Source: Bacillota bacterium (GTDB taxonomy: Bacteria; Bacillota; Clostridia; Oscillospirales; Acutalibacteraceae). From it: DNA of 64,000 nucleotides. The stretch spans positions 55,437 to 119,436 of the forward strand of contig JAEZCC010000010.1 in NCBI GenBank assembly GCA_023412715.1, written 5' to 3'. Both the position numbers and the translations under genes were made by a program. This document shows, one piece after another, positions 7,904 to 16,554 of this stretch. The notes under the pieces were generated by a model that did no database searches, was not told where the DNA came from, and worked only from the letters and a program-made list of their open reading frames with translations. Position 1 is the first letter of the stretch, and each line of letters opens with the position of its first letter.

Positions 7904-9074
7904 CTACGAACGGATTCTGAACCGTTCAGTCCAGAATCTGAAACCTTCCGGAATCCGGCGCTTTTTCGACATTGCGAACGAGATGGAAGGTGTAATTTCC
8001 CTTTCCATCGGCGAGCCGGACTTCAACACCCCCTGGCACGTCAGACAGGAGGGGATCCGCTCGCTGGAGGACGGGAAAACATGGTATACCCCAAACCGCG
8101 GGTTTCTGGAGCTTCGGCAGGAAATCGGCCGCTTTGTCAAAATGCACTATCAGCTGGAATACGACCCGAAGACCCAGATCCTGGTCACGGTCGGCGGAAG
8201 CGAAGCAATCGACCTCTGCCTGCGCTGCCTTGTCAACCCGGGGGACGAGGTGCTGATTCCGGAGCCGAGCTTTGTCTGCTACACGCCGCTGACGAGCATG
8301 GCCGGGGGGATCCCCGTTCCCATCGAGACAAGGCAGGAGGACAGGTTCCGCCTGACGCCCGACGCCCTGCGCAGAAAAATCACGCCGAAAACAAAGCTGC
8401 TGATTCTTCCGTTCCCCAACAACCCGACGGGGGCCGTCATGCACCGCGCCGACCTTGAGGCCGTCGCCCAGGTCGTGAAAGAATACGGCCTTTTTGTCGT
8501 CTCGGACGAAATCTACAGCGAGCTGACATACGGCGATACGCGCCATGTTTCCATAGCCTCCGCCGACGGCATGGCGGAGCGCACGGTCGTCATCAACGGC
8601 TTTTCCAAAACCTTTGCCATGACGGGCTGGCGCCTCGGCTACGCCGCCGGCCCTGAAAAAATCATAGGCCAGATGACCAAGCTGCACCAGTACGGCATTA
8701 TGAGCGCGCCGACCACGGCGCAGTACGCCGCCATTGAAGCGCTCAAAAACGGGGAAAGCGACATTGCCGAAATGCGTTCCCAGTACGACGCGCGCCGCCG
8801 CCTGGTGGTCAGCGAGTTCAATTCCATGGGTCTGACCTGCTTTGAGCCGGAGGGCGCTTTCTATGTCTTTCCGTCCATCCAGAGCACCGGCCTTTCTTCC
8901 GAAGAATTCTGCAAGCGCCTTCTGTACTCCGAGCATGTCGCGGTGATTCCGGGCAACGCGTTCGGCGGCTGCGGCGAGGGCTTCGTGCGCGTTTCGTATT
9001 CGTATTCGATCCGGCATATTACGGAGGCGCTTTCGCGCATCCGCCGCTTCCTTGCGACGCTGCCGCGGCAATGA
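7875..9074 (+). CDS. Class I/II PLP-dependent aminotransferase
   Basis: 399 residues if the ATG at 7875 is used. A GTG at 7896 (MIDYERILNRSV), nine bases after a second GGAGGA, is an equally good start and would overlap the Lrp gene by only 8 bases. Fold-type I motifs are clear: 'GGSEAIDLCLR', 'PNNPTGAV', 'SDEIYSEL' and the PLP-lysine block 'NGFSKTFAMTGWRLGY', with the final Arg in 'GEGFVRVSYS'. The branch contains alanine/aspartate-type transaminases. Together with the Lrp regulator it suggests an amino-acid-responsive transaminase. It shares an ATGA overlap with ispE. Confidence 0.92.
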   Translation: MSGGVCSVIDYERILNRSVQNLKPSGIRRFFDIANEMEGVISLSIGEPDFNTPWHVRQEGIRSLEDGKTWYTPNRGFLELRQEIGRFVKMHYQLEYDPKTQILVTVGGSEAIDLCLRCLVNPGDEVLIPEPSFVCYTPLTSMAGGIPVPIETRQEDRFRLTPDALRRKITPKTKLLILPFPNNPTGAVMHRADLEAVAQVVKEYGLFVVSDEIYSELTYGDTRHVSIASADGMAERTVVINGFSKTFAMTGWRLGYAAGPEKIIGQMTKLHQYGIMSAPTTAQYAAIEALKNGESDIAEMRSQYDARRRLVVSEFNSMGLTCFEPEGAFYVFPSIQSTGLSSEEFCKRLLYSEHVAVIPGNAFGGCGEGFVRVSYSYSIRHITEALSRIRRFLATLPRQ

Positions 9075-9943
9075 GAAAAATGCGGGCGTATGCCAAGATC
9101 AATCTGGCGCTGGATATCGCCGGGCGCAGGGAAGACGGCTACCACGCGATGCGCATGGTCATGCAGGACATTTCCCTGTCGGATACGGTGACCCTGCTGG
9201 ATTCGCGGGAGTTCGGCGTTGTCTGCAGTACGGAACAGGTCCCCTGCGGGCCGGAGAACACGGTCCGGAAAGCGGCCGCGGCGTTTTTTTCGTCCTGCGG
9301 GATTTGCGAACCGCGCGTTTCCTTCTGCATCCGCAAGAATATTCCCCAGCAGGCGGGGCTCGGCGGCGGGAGCGCGGACGCGGCCGCCGCGCTTGTCCTG
9401 CTGGACCGGCATTTCGGCACCGACCTTTCCCGTGGGGAGCTTTGCAGGCTTGGCCTGTCGGCCGGGGCGGACGTGCCGTTCTGCCTGCTCGGCGGGACGG
9501 CTCTCGTCGAGGGGATCGGAGAAGAGCTGAGTCCGCTGCCCCCGCTGCCCCCGTGCCGGATTTTAATCTGCAAGCCGTCGGCAGGCGTTTCGACCAAAGA
9601 GGCGTTTGCGGCTCTCGATCGCTCCGGCGGCGGTGCGGCCGCTTACACGGATGCCGTGCTGGACGCGCTGAAGGTAGGGAATCTTCCCAAAATTGCGGCG
9701 AATCTGGGCAATGCTTTCGAACGGCTGTGCGGCCTGCCTCAGGAAGTGGAGGAGATCGAGGCGGCCATGCTGGCGGGCGGGGCGCTGGGCGCCGCCATGA
9801 CGGGGAGCGGCTCCGCGGTGTTCGGGCTGTTCGGCGAAAATGACGGGGCGGCCGTGCGCTGCAGGGACGGGCTGCTTGAAAAATATGCGGAGACGTTCCT
9901 TTGCAGGCCGGTCGGCTCCGACTGCCATGGCATGGCCGGGTGA
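9071..9943 (+). CDS. ispE: 4-diphosphocytidyl-2-C-methyl-D-erythritol kinase
   Basis: 290 residues of the GHMP kinase family. The start 'AYAKINLALDIAGRREDGYH' is the IspE signature, the ATP-binding loop is 'PQQAGLGGGSADAAAAL' (about 94-110), and the third motif is 'AMTGSGSAVFGLF'. It phosphorylates CDP-methylerythritol in the MEP isoprenoid pathway in the cytoplasm. The ATG overlaps the aminotransferase stop (ATGA), so translation is coupled. It is the last gene before a strong two-way terminator. No other MEP gene is in the window. Confidence 0.96.
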   Translation: MRKMRAYAKINLALDIAGRREDGYHAMRMVMQDISLSDTVTLLDSREFGVVCSTEQVPCGPENTVRKAAAAFFSSCGICEPRVSFCIRKNIPQQAGLGGGSADAAAALVLLDRHFGTDLSRGELCRLGLSAGADVPFCLLGGTALVEGIGEELSPLPPLPPCRILICKPSAGVSTKEAFAALDRSGGGAAAYTDAVLDALKVGNLPKIAANLGNAFERLCGLPQEVEEIEAAMLAGGALGAAMTGSGSAVFGLFGENDGAAVRCRDGLLEKYAETFLCRPVGSDCHGMAG

Positions 9944-9970
9944 GCTTCCGCCGGAAGAAGCATACAAAAA

Positions 9971-10007
9971 GCGCCGGAAAGGGAATTTCCCTTTCCGGCG
10001 CCCGTTT
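9971..10007. terminator. Bidirectional terminator between ispE and upp
   Basis: The arms GCGCCGGAAAGGGA (9971-9984) and TCCCTTTCCGGCGC (9988-10001) form a long hairpin with a 3-base loop. It is flanked by an A-run on the left and T-rich sequence on the right, so it can end both the plus-strand ispE transcript and the minus-strand upp transcript. Confidence 0.85.
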
Positions 10008-10023
10008 TGTTTTCCGTTGTGTC

Positions 10024-10662
10024 TCAGAGTGTTCCGAAGATCCTGTCGCCCGCGTCGCCAAGACCGGGGACGATGTATCCGTGTTCGTTCAGGTGGTCGT
10101 CCACGGCGGCGCAGTAAAGCTGAACGTCCGGGTGGGCTTTCGTGAAGGTTTCAATCCCGGCAGGCGCGGCGATAATGCACATGAATTTGATGCTTTTCGG
10201 GTGGCTGCGCTTGATGATTGTGACGGCGTCCACGGAAGAGCCGCCGGTCGCGAGCATGGGGTCCAGAACGATGACGTCGCGCTGATCGATGTCGTTCGGC
10301 AGCTTGCTGTAATACTCGACGGGCTTCAGCGTTTTCGGGTCGCGGTACAGGCCGATATGCCCGACTTTTGCGGCGGGCACCAGTGAGAGGACCCCGTCCA
10401 CCATGCCGAGCCCGGCCCGAAGGATGGGGATGAAGGCGAGTTTTCTGCCGGCAATCACTTTTGTTTTCGCGACGGCGACAGGCGTTTCGACCGTCGTTTC
10501 TTCCAGCGGCAGGTCGCGTGTAGCCTCATAGCAGAGCAGCATGGCGATCTCGCTGACCAGCTGACGGAAATCTTTCGCGCCGGTGTTCTTGTCGCGCAGA
10601 TAGGTCAGCTTGTGCTGGATCAGCGGATGATCCATAATAAATACGTTTTTATTGTTTTCCAT
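10024..10662 (-). CDS. upp: Uracil phosphoribosyltransferase
   Basis: 212 residues, standard for UPRT. The PRPP loop 'VIVLDPMLATGGSS' and the uracil-binding C-terminus 'GYIVPGLGDAGDRIFGT' are both intact. It converts uracil and PRPP to UMP in pyrimidine salvage. It is the last gene of the minus-strand run fhs-tsaE-tsaB-rpiB-upp, 30 bases after rpiB, behind a TTAGGGA-type ribosome site. Confidence 0.98.
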   Translation of the reverse strand: MENNKNVFIMDHPLIQHKLTYLRDKNTGAKDFRQLVSEIAMLLCYEATRDLPLEETTVETPVAVAKTKVIAGRKLAFIPILRAGLGMVDGVLSLVPAAKVGHIGLYRDPKTLKPVEYYSKLPNDIDQRDVIVLDPMLATGGSSVDAVTIIKRSHPKSIKFMCIIAAPAGIETFTKAHPDVQLYCAAVDDHLNEHGYIVPGLGDAGDRIFGTL

Positions 10663-10692
10663 GTCCCTAACCTCCTGAATTTTGCCGGCCGT

Positions 10693-11136
10693 TCAGAGTT
10701 CGCCCCGTTCGATGGCGGCAATCTCGTCGACCCGTCTCTGGTGGCGGCCTCCGTCGAATTCCGTGTTCAGAAACAGCTTTGAAAATTCGACCGCCTGGTC
10801 TTCGCTGATTACCCTGCCGCCCATGCACAGAACGTTTGCGTCGTTATGGTGGCGGGTGATTTCCGCGCAATAGGCGTTGTCGCAGACCGCCGCGCGAATC
10901 CCTTTGACCTTGTTCGCGGCCATGCTCATGCCGATTCCCGTGCCGCAGCACAGAATGCCCTTTTCGGCTTTGCCGTCGGCGACAAAATGGGCCACCTTGG
11001 CCGCAATCGGCGCATAGTCGACGGAGTTTTCGTCAAAGGTCCCGAAATCCCGGTACTCGATTTTTTCGGAATCCAGATATTTTTTAACGGCATCCTTCAG
11101 TTTTACGCCGCCGTGGTCGGCCCCGAGAGCAATCAT
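10693..11136 (-). CDS. rpiB: Ribose-5-phosphate isomerase B
   Basis: About 147 residues from the ATG at 11136 (MIALGADHGGVKLK), behind GGAGGCAGG. The upstream ATG at 11151 overlaps that ribosome site and is rejected. Family marks are 'GADHGG', the catalytic Cys in 'GILCCGTGIGMSMAANK', and 'RHHNDANVLCMGGRV'. It interconverts ribose 5-phosphate and ribulose 5-phosphate in the non-oxidative pentose phosphate pathway. Sugar-phosphate isomerases of the LacA/RpiB family are similar, but the motif set and the upp neighbour favour RpiB. Confidence 0.95.
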   Translation of the reverse strand: MIALGADHGGVKLKDAVKKYLDSEKIEYRDFGTFDENSVDYAPIAAKVAHFVADGKAEKGILCCGTGIGMSMAANKVKGIRAAVCDNAYCAEITRHHNDANVLCMGGRVISEDQAVEFSKLFLNTEFDGGRHQRRVDEIAAIERGEL

Positions 11137-11158
11137 AAATCCTGCCTCCATTTTAAAT

Positions 11159-11872
11159 TCATTTATTTTGAAAGGGTGCCGTTTTCCGTTTCAGCGAGCG
11201 CTCCGCCTGTGCGGGGCGCAGATAAACCGGCACCAAAGCGGACGGGGAAACGGCGCCTCCGTTCCGGAAGACGGCTTCCGCCGAACGGGCCACCCCCGAA
11301 GCGCGCTGAAAAATCAGCGTTTCCGGGGGAAGAACCGCCTCAACCGCCTGAAAACCGGTATTATTATAGCATAGTTTCGCCCCGTCACCAACTAAAAAGA
11401 TGGGTTTCGGGTATTTTTTACATTCTTCCGCAAGCTCCGCAATCGGGACGGCCCGGTCCGGGGTCAGCCGTTCGGGCGAGCTTCCGTTCAGCGTGAACAC
11501 CGCGTTGTAGACCTGCTTGCAGCGCGCGTCCATGACCGCGCAGGCCGTCCCCGTAAGGTGAGAGAGGTTCTGCGCGATCGCTTCCAGCGTGGAGATGCCC
11601 GCACAGGGCTTGTTTTCCGGCATGGCAAGCCCTTTTACGCTCGCGATGCCGATACGGATGCCGGTAAAGGAACCCGGCCCCGCGGAAACCGCCAGCAGGT
11701 CCACGTCTTTCAGCGGGACGCGCGCGGTCTCGAGAAGGCCGCGGATCATCGGCATTAAAGTCCGGCTGTGCGTCAGGCCGTTGTTGCAGTAAAATTCACC
11801 GAGGATTTTTCCGTCCTGCACCAAAGCCGCGGAGGCCGCCGCGGCTGACGAATCGACCGCAAGTATAATCAA
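11159..11872 (-). CDS. tsaB: tRNA threonylcarbamoyladenosine biosynthesis protein TsaB
   Basis: About 237 residues from a TTG at 11872-11870 (MIILAVDSSAAAASAAL). This is the normal family start and overlaps the tsaE stop as TTGA; the longer in-frame extension runs inside tsaE. TsaB is an ASKHA-fold partner of TsaD in making t6A on ANN-decoding tRNAs. Visible blocks are 'AVDSSAAAASAAL', 'HSRTLMPMI', and 'LAVSAGPGSFTGIRIGIASVKGLA' split by one loop. It is coupled to tsaE and followed 22 bases later by rpiB. Confidence 0.95.
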   Translation of the reverse strand: MIILAVDSSAAAASAALVQDGKILGEFYCNNGLTHSRTLMPMIRGLLETARVPLKDVDLLAVSAGPGSFTGIRIGIASVKGLAMPENKPCAGISTLEAIAQNLSHLTGTACAVMDARCKQVYNAVFTLNGSSPERLTPDRAVPIAELAEECKKYPKPIFLVGDGAKLCYNNTGFQAVEAVLPPETLIFQRASGVARSAEAVFRNGGAVSPSALVPVYLRPAQAERSLKRKTAPFQNK

Positions 11873-12303
11873 AGGTCCATCCCTTCCAAAGTCAGAATAC
11901 GCTGGCTGTCCGTTCCTCCCCGCCGAAGACGGATCCGCACGGCGCTTTCCGGCAGGGCGTTTTCTATGTTTTCGCTCCATTCGACAATCAGCACGCCGCC
12001 GGAATCGAGGTAATCGAAAAAACCGGTGGAATACAAATCGTCCCAGCTTTCGATGCGGTACATGTCGAAATGGTAGACCGGCAGCCGGCCGCGGTACTCG
12101 TGCACCAGGGCGAACGTTGGGCTTGAAACGCCGCCGGCGACGCCAAGGCCGCGGGCGATTCCCCGGGTCAGGGCGGTTTTTCCCGCGCCCATTTCCCCGG
12201 ACAGGGCAATGACTTCGCCGCCGGTCAGCTTTTCCGCAATTTTTTCGCCCAGCGCTTCGGTTTCTTCCGGCGACCGGGTCAGGAATTCACGCATATCTTC
12301 CAC
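11869..12303 (-). CDS. tsaE: tRNA threonylcarbamoyladenosine biosynthesis ATPase TsaE
   Basis: 144 residues with a GTG start at 12303. The P-loop 'LSGEMGAGKTALTRGI' and the 'VSSPTFALVHEY' and 'HFDMYRI' blocks identify TsaE, the ATPase that resets the TsaBD complex during t6A synthesis. It lies 9 bases after fhs and overlaps tsaB by 4 bases. An in-frame ATG at 12294 would shorten it by three residues, but its spacing to a ribosome site is poor. Confidence 0.96.
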   Translation of the reverse strand: MEDMREFLTRSPEETEALGEKIAEKLTGGEVIALSGEMGAGKTALTRGIARGLGVAGGVSSPTFALVHEYRGRLPVYHFDMYRIESWDDLYSTGFFDYLDSGGVLIVEWSENIENALPESAVRIRLRRGGTDSQRILTLEGMDL

Positions 12304-12312
12304 GCTTCCGCT

Positions 12313-13980
12313 TTAGAAAAGTCCGGTGATTCTGCCGTCGTTGTCCACGTCGATATTCTCGGCTGCCGGGTGCTTCGGCAGGCCCGGCATGGTCAGAATG
12401 TCCCCGGCGTATGCGACGACAAAGCCAGCGCCGTTGTTCAGCCTCAGGTCGCGCACGGTGATGCTGAAACCGGTCGGCCTGCCCAGCAGCTTCGGGTTGT
12501 CCGAGAGGGAATACTGCGTTTTTGCGATGCAGACGGGCAGCTTGTCCGCGCCGAACGCCTCAATCTCCTTGAGGGATTTTTTCGCCTGGGCGGTGAAGAC
12601 GACGCCGTCCGCGCCGTAGATCTCGCGGCAGATTGCCGTGACTTTTTCCGTGACGGGCGCTTCGTCGGGGTAAAGCGGATGAAAATGGGAAGGGGTTTCC
12701 GCGAGGGCGCAGACTTTTTCCGCGAGGTCGATTCCGCCCGCGCCGCCCTTTGCGAAGACCTCGCAGAGCGAAAATCCGGCGCCGTGCTCGCGGCAGTATT
12801 CTTCGATGAAGCCGAGTTCTTCCTCGTCGTCGTTTTCAAACCGGTTGATGGCCACGACGACCGGGATGCCGAATTTTTTGAGGTTCTCGATATGCGCGCC
12901 GAGGTTCACGATGCCGGCCCTGAGGGCTTCCGGATTTTTCCGCGAGGTTTCCTGCTTCGGCACGCCGCCGTTGTATTTGAGGGCGCGGGCCGTCGCGACC
13001 AGCACGGCGGCGTCCGGCGTGAGGCCGGTCAGGCGGCACTTGATGTCCATAAATTTCTCCGCGCCGAGGTCGGAGCCGAAGCCGGCCTCCGTCACGCAGT
13101 AATCGCCGAGCTTTAGGGCGAGGCGGGTTGCCCGGACCGAGTTGCACCCGTGCGCGATGTTGGCGAAGGGGCCGCCGTGCACAAGGGCGGGCGTGCCCTC
13201 CAGCGTCTGCACAAGGTTCGGGTTCACGGCGTCCTTCAGCAGTGCGGCCATCGCGCCCTGCGCTTTCAGGTCGCGCGCGAAAACGGGCTGCCCGGAATAC
13301 GTATACCCCACGAGGATGCGGCCCATGCGCTCTTTTAAATCGCCGAGGTCCTCGGCCAGGCAGAAAGCGGCCATCACTTCCGTCGCGACGGTGATGCAGA
13401 ACGAGTCCTGCCGCGGCGTGCCGTGCGCTTTGCCGCCGAGGCCGGCGATGATGCTGCGCAGCTCGCGGTCGTTCATATCCATGCAGCGCGTCAGAAGGAT
13501 GCGCCGCGGGTCGATGCCAAGCTCGTTCCCCTGCTGGATGTGGTTGTCGAGCAGGGCGCACAGCAGGTTGTTTGCGGAAGTGATTGCGTGAAAGTCGCCC
13601 GTAAAATGCAGGTTGATGTCTTCCATCGGCACGACCTGCGCGTATCCGCCCCCGGCGGCGCCGCCCTTTACCCCGAACACGGGCCCGAGGGAAGGCTCGC
13701 GCAGGGCCAGCACGGCTTTTTTCCCGATCCTTGCCATTGCCTCTGCGAGGCCGATGGAAACGGTGGTCTTTCCTTCCCCCGCGGGAGTCGGGTTGATGGC
13801 GGTGACCAGAATCAGCCTGCCGTCCCTTTTCCCGGCAAGCCGCCGGTACAGCTTGTCGTTCAGCTTTGCCTTGAATCTGCCGTACGGTTCCAGCTCGTCC
13901 TCAAGAATGCCGAATTCCGACGCAATCTGAGAGATCGGCCTCATTTTCGTCTGCTGTGCAATTTCAATATCAGAAAGCAT
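12313..13980 (-). CDS. fhs: Formate-tetrahydrofolate ligase
   Basis: About 555 residues. The ATG at 13980 (MLSDIEIAQQTKM) is preferred because the GTGGAGA ribosome site is 6 bases upstream; the ATG at 13986 abuts it. Motifs are the P-loop-like 'NPTPAGEGKTTVSIGL', the 'FTGDFHAITSANNLL' block and 'GGPFANIAHGCNSV'. The enzyme makes 10-formyl-THF from formate, ATP and THF, for purine synthesis and for one-carbon or reductive acetyl-CoA routes. No other Wood-Ljungdahl gene is nearby. It heads the operon with tsaE, tsaB, rpiB and upp. Confidence 0.98.
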   Translation of the reverse strand: MLSDIEIAQQTKMRPISQIASEFGILEDELEPYGRFKAKLNDKLYRRLAGKRDGRLILVTAINPTPAGEGKTTVSIGLAEAMARIGKKAVLALREPSLGPVFGVKGGAAGGGYAQVVPMEDINLHFTGDFHAITSANNLLCALLDNHIQQGNELGIDPRRILLTRCMDMNDRELRSIIAGLGGKAHGTPRQDSFCITVATEVMAAFCLAEDLGDLKERMGRILVGYTYSGQPVFARDLKAQGAMAALLKDAVNPNLVQTLEGTPALVHGGPFANIAHGCNSVRATRLALKLGDYCVTEAGFGSDLGAEKFMDIKCRLTGLTPDAAVLVATARALKYNGGVPKQETSRKNPEALRAGIVNLGAHIENLKKFGIPVVVAINRFENDDEEELGFIEEYCREHGAGFSLCEVFAKGGAGGIDLAEKVCALAETPSHFHPLYPDEAPVTEKVTAICREIYGADGVVFTAQAKKSLKEIEAFGADKLPVCIAKTQYSLSDNPKLLGRPTGFSITVRDLRLNNGAGFVVAYAGDILTMPGLPKHPAAENIDVDNDGRITGLF

Positions 13981-14017
13981 GCTCATTCTCCACGGCCTTT
14001 ACACAGAAATTATCAAA

Positions 14018-14026
14018 ATTATAACA
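14018..14026 (-). promoter_or_regulatory. Extended -10 promoter of fhs
   Basis: On the minus strand TGT followed by TATAAT (TGnTATAAT type) lies about 38 bases upstream of the fhs start. The -35 region 17 bases away is poor, so this is called as an extended -10 promoter. Confidence 0.5.
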
Positions 14027-14073
14027 CATTCCGTCAGAATAAGAAATACCGGCGCACAATAATTGCAGATATC

Positions 14074-14102
14074 TTGCATGTTTTGCCGATCCATTCTATA
14101 AT
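14074..14102 (+). promoter_or_regulatory. Sigma-A-type promoter of the FtsW/RodA gene
   Basis: TTGCAT (14074-14079), a 17-base spacer and TATAAT (14097-14102), 20 bases before the start codon at 14123. It is back-to-back with the fhs promoter in a 142-base divergent gap. Confidence 0.75.
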
Positions 14103-14122
14103 GGGCACAGTGAGGTGAAGTC

Positions 14123-15286
14123 ATGCGGGTTTTGAAGTCCGTAACCGGCTATTTGAAACGTGCGGATAAATTTTACTGGCTCATCATGCTGACGATTTCG
14201 GCATACAGCCTGCTGCTGATCCGGACGGTTCCGCCGTCGGACACCGCGGGGAAGAGCTATTTTACGACCATGCTTCTGGCCGTGACGCTGGGCTATATCG
14301 GTGCCGTCGTATTCACGATGATCGATTACCGTGAGATGGCGAATTACTGGTACCTGATTGCCGGATTCTGTATTTTTCTGATGCTGTACACCCTTAAATT
14401 CGGCAATGCGGTGACGAACACCGGCGGGGTCAACGCAAGGGCCTGGATCAGCCTGGGCGGCACGTCGTTTCAGCCGAGCGAGCTTGTAAAAATAGGGTTC
14501 ATGATCACTTTTGCAAAGCATATTACGGCGCTGGAAGAGCGCGGGCTTCTGAAATCGCCGCTTCATGTTTTGCTGCTGGCCTGCCATGCGCTGATTCCCA
14601 TCGCCATTGTGCACGTGCAGGGCGACGACGGCGCGGGAATCATTTTCTTCTGCATGTTCCTCGCCATGGCGTTCGGCGCGGGGATACAGCTGCGCTATTT
14701 TGCGGCGCTGTTCGCCGCAATCGGCATTTCGCTGCCGCTTGCGTGGAAATATGTGCTGCAGGATTACCAGAAACAGCGCTTTCTTGCGGCTTACCAGCTG
14801 GATTCGAACACCACGGCGGTCATGCAGTACGGGTGGCAGCAGATACAGGGCAGGACCTCCATCGGCAGCGGCGGACTGTGGGGCCGGGGGCTCTTTCACA
14901 GCCCCCGCGTCAACAAGGGGCTTGTGCCGGTGCAGCAGAGCGACTTTATTTTTTCCGTTGCGGGCGAGCAGCTTGGGTTCGTGGGATGCTGCGCGATTAT
15001 TTTTCTTCTTCTCCTTCTTCTGTGGAGGACCATCCATATTGCGCGGCGTTCGCCTGAACTGCTGGGGAGCACCATCTGCATGGGATTTTTCGGAATGATT
15101 GCGGCGCAGATGATTTTCAACCTCGGCATGTGCCTGGATCTTCTGCCCGTGATGGGAGTGACGCTTCCGTTTTTCAGCTACGGCGGATCCTCCGCGCTGT
15201 GCCTCTACCTTGGCTTCGGCCTGGTGCAGAACGTCCACATGCACCGCAAGGATACCGACAGGGTGAGCCTGCACCGAAAGCTGTAA
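14123..15286 (+). CDS. SEDS peptidoglycan polymerase, FtsW/RodA/SpoVE family
   Basis: 387 residues with about ten membrane segments. SEDS marks are 'ARAWISLGGTSFQPSELVKIG', the catalytic-region Asp in 'QGDDGAGIIF', 'QQSDFIFSVAGEQLGF' and the C-terminal 'GVTLPFFSYGGSS'. SEDS proteins polymerise lipid II glycan strands together with a class B PBP. The isolated position, with no ftsZ/mur cluster and no mreBCD, leaves open whether it is RodA (elongation) or SpoVE-like (spore cortex). It is a single-gene transcript with its own promoter and terminator. Confidence 0.9.
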   Translation: MRVLKSVTGYLKRADKFYWLIMLTISAYSLLLIRTVPPSDTAGKSYFTTMLLAVTLGYIGAVVFTMIDYREMANYWYLIAGFCIFLMLYTLKFGNAVTNTGGVNARAWISLGGTSFQPSELVKIGFMITFAKHITALEERGLLKSPLHVLLLACHALIPIAIVHVQGDDGAGIIFFCMFLAMAFGAGIQLRYFAALFAAIGISLPLAWKYVLQDYQKQRFLAAYQLDSNTTAVMQYGWQQIQGRTSIGSGGLWGRGLFHSPRVNKGLVPVQQSDFIFSVAGEQLGFVGCCAIIFLLLLLLWRTIHIARRSPELLGSTICMGFFGMIAAQMIFNLGMCLDLLPVMGVTLPFFSYGGSSALCLYLGFGLVQNVHMHRKDTDRVSLHRKL

Positions 15287-15303
15287 GCACAGGCGGTTTG
15301 ATG

Positions 15304-15350
15304 AAAAAGGAATCCCTTTCCGACGGCTTTCGGAAAGGGATTCCTTTTTT
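15304..15350. terminator. Bidirectional terminator after the SEDS gene
   Basis: A near-perfect hairpin: AAAAAGGAATCCCTTTCCG (15304-15322) pairs with CGGAAAGGGATTCCTTTTTT (15331-15350). A-run and T-run flanks allow termination from both sides. Confidence 0.9.
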
Positions 15351-15375
15351 GTGCGTATGCATGCGGCCGGCGGCG

Positions 15376-15582
15376 TCAGGGCTGTTTCCTGCTTTGACCG
15401 CGCCTGGTGGGGGAGGCCGCCTTTTCCAGCATGACGACCCCTTCTTCTTCGTCGACGGTAAGCACGGCGCCCGCGCCGGCCCCTTTCGGGAGCTCCGACG
15501 TCGGGATCGCGAAATATTTTTTATCCTTGTCCGTGCAGATGGCGTAGATCCCTTCCATTCTGTCAATGGTCAGCGTTTTCAT
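15376..15582 (-). CDS. DUF3006 domain protein
   Basis: A 68-residue acidic/basic small protein: 'LTIDRMEGIYAICTDKDKKYFAIP' then 'GAVLTVDEEEGVVML'. This is the usual DUF3006 beta-rich pattern. DUF3006 genes are commonly found next to ComEC-like metallo-beta-lactamase hydrolases, as here (52 bases downstream of one). It has no signal or membrane segment. Function is unknown. The last 12 residues are basic and low complexity. Confidence 0.82.
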   Translation of the reverse strand: MKTLTIDRMEGIYAICTDKDKKYFAIPTSELPKGAGAGAVLTVDEEEGVVMLEKAASPTRRGQSRKQP

Positions 15583-15633
15583 AAAAGTTCCTCCCGTTGT
15601 TTCTGAACTTAATTTTACCCGAAAGGGAAACGG

Positions 15634-16554
15634 TTATTTTTCCGTTTTAACGGTTATGTTTTTCCCGTCGGTCATAAAGATCAGCGTTCCGCTGACGTCC
15701 GTGCGGAATACGGCAACGCCCGCGTCTTTCAGGCGGCCGAGCACGCTGAGCTTCGGCAGCTTGCTGGTGTCGTATCCGACGGAAACGGCGGCGTATTTTG
15801 GCCTGACCGCGTCGAGAAATTTCTGCGAGGTAGACGTAGCGCTGCCGTGGTGGCCGACTTTCAGGATTTCGGCGGAAAGGTCGCGACCGGAAGACAGCAG
15901 GGTCTGCTCCTCCGCCTCCCCGGCGTCGCCCATCAGAAGGAACCGGACCGTTCCGTACGTCAGCTTCAGTACGATGGAGTTGTTGTTTGTGTCCTCGCCC
16001 GGCGCCACGGGGCCGAGGACCTGGACGAGCATTCCGCCGACCCGGAAGGCTTCCCCCGCAGCGGGATGCTCGGTCTGTAACTTTTTCCGGCTTAAAATCT
16101 CCTGCACCCTGCGGTATTCCTCGGTGGAAGGGATCAGCTGTTTCGGGACGTCCGGGCAGAGGTAGCGCGCCGCGGGGAAGGCCTGCAGAACGTTCGCGAG
16201 GCCGCCGATGTGGTCTTCGTCGGGGTGGGTGTTGACGACGACCTCAAGGGATTTTACGCCGCGCCGCTTCAGGTAGGCGACGACCGAGTCGCCGCGGTCG
16301 GCGGTCGCGCCGTCCACCAGCAGATATTCTGAATTGCACTCGATTAAAATGCTGTCCGCTTTTCCAACGTCCAGCACATGCACGGAAAGAGGAGCGGAAT
16401 CGGCGGCGGCAGAAAAATCGGACAGGCCAAAAAAGGAAAATACGCGCTGCCAGGTGTTTGCGGCTCCCCCGGGAAGACAAGCGGCCGCCAGGCTGCAGAC
16501 GACGCAGAAAGCGATGAGGGCGGCAAAAAGGCGCTTTTTGCGCTTTTCTTTCAT
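15634..16554 (-). CDS. ComEC/Rec2-like metallo-beta-lactamase hydrolase, exported
   Basis: 306 residues. An N-terminal membrane anchor or signal (about 8-30, LFAALIAFCVVCSLAAACL) is followed by a beta-lactamase-fold domain: 'VHVLDVGKADSILIE', the metal motif 'THPDEDHIGG' and later 'MGDAGEAEEQ' and 'KVGHHGSATST'. These match the stand-alone extracellular relatives of the ComEC nuclease domain. It may degrade extracellular DNA or another phosphodiester; that is inference from the family. It overlaps the ftsK stop by 4 bases and pairs with the DUF3006 gene. Confidence 0.9.
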   Translation of the reverse strand: MKEKRKKRLFAALIAFCVVCSLAAACLPGGAANTWQRVFSFFGLSDFSAAADSAPLSVHVLDVGKADSILIECNSEYLLVDGATADRGDSVVAYLKRRGVKSLEVVVNTHPDEDHIGGLANVLQAFPAARYLCPDVPKQLIPSTEEYRRVQEILSRKKLQTEHPAAGEAFRVGGMLVQVLGPVAPGEDTNNNSIVLKLTYGTVRFLLMGDAGEAEEQTLLSSGRDLSAEILKVGHHGSATSTSQKFLDAVRPKYAAVSVGYDTSKLPKLSVLGRLKDAGVAVFRTDVSGTLIFMTDGKNITVKTEK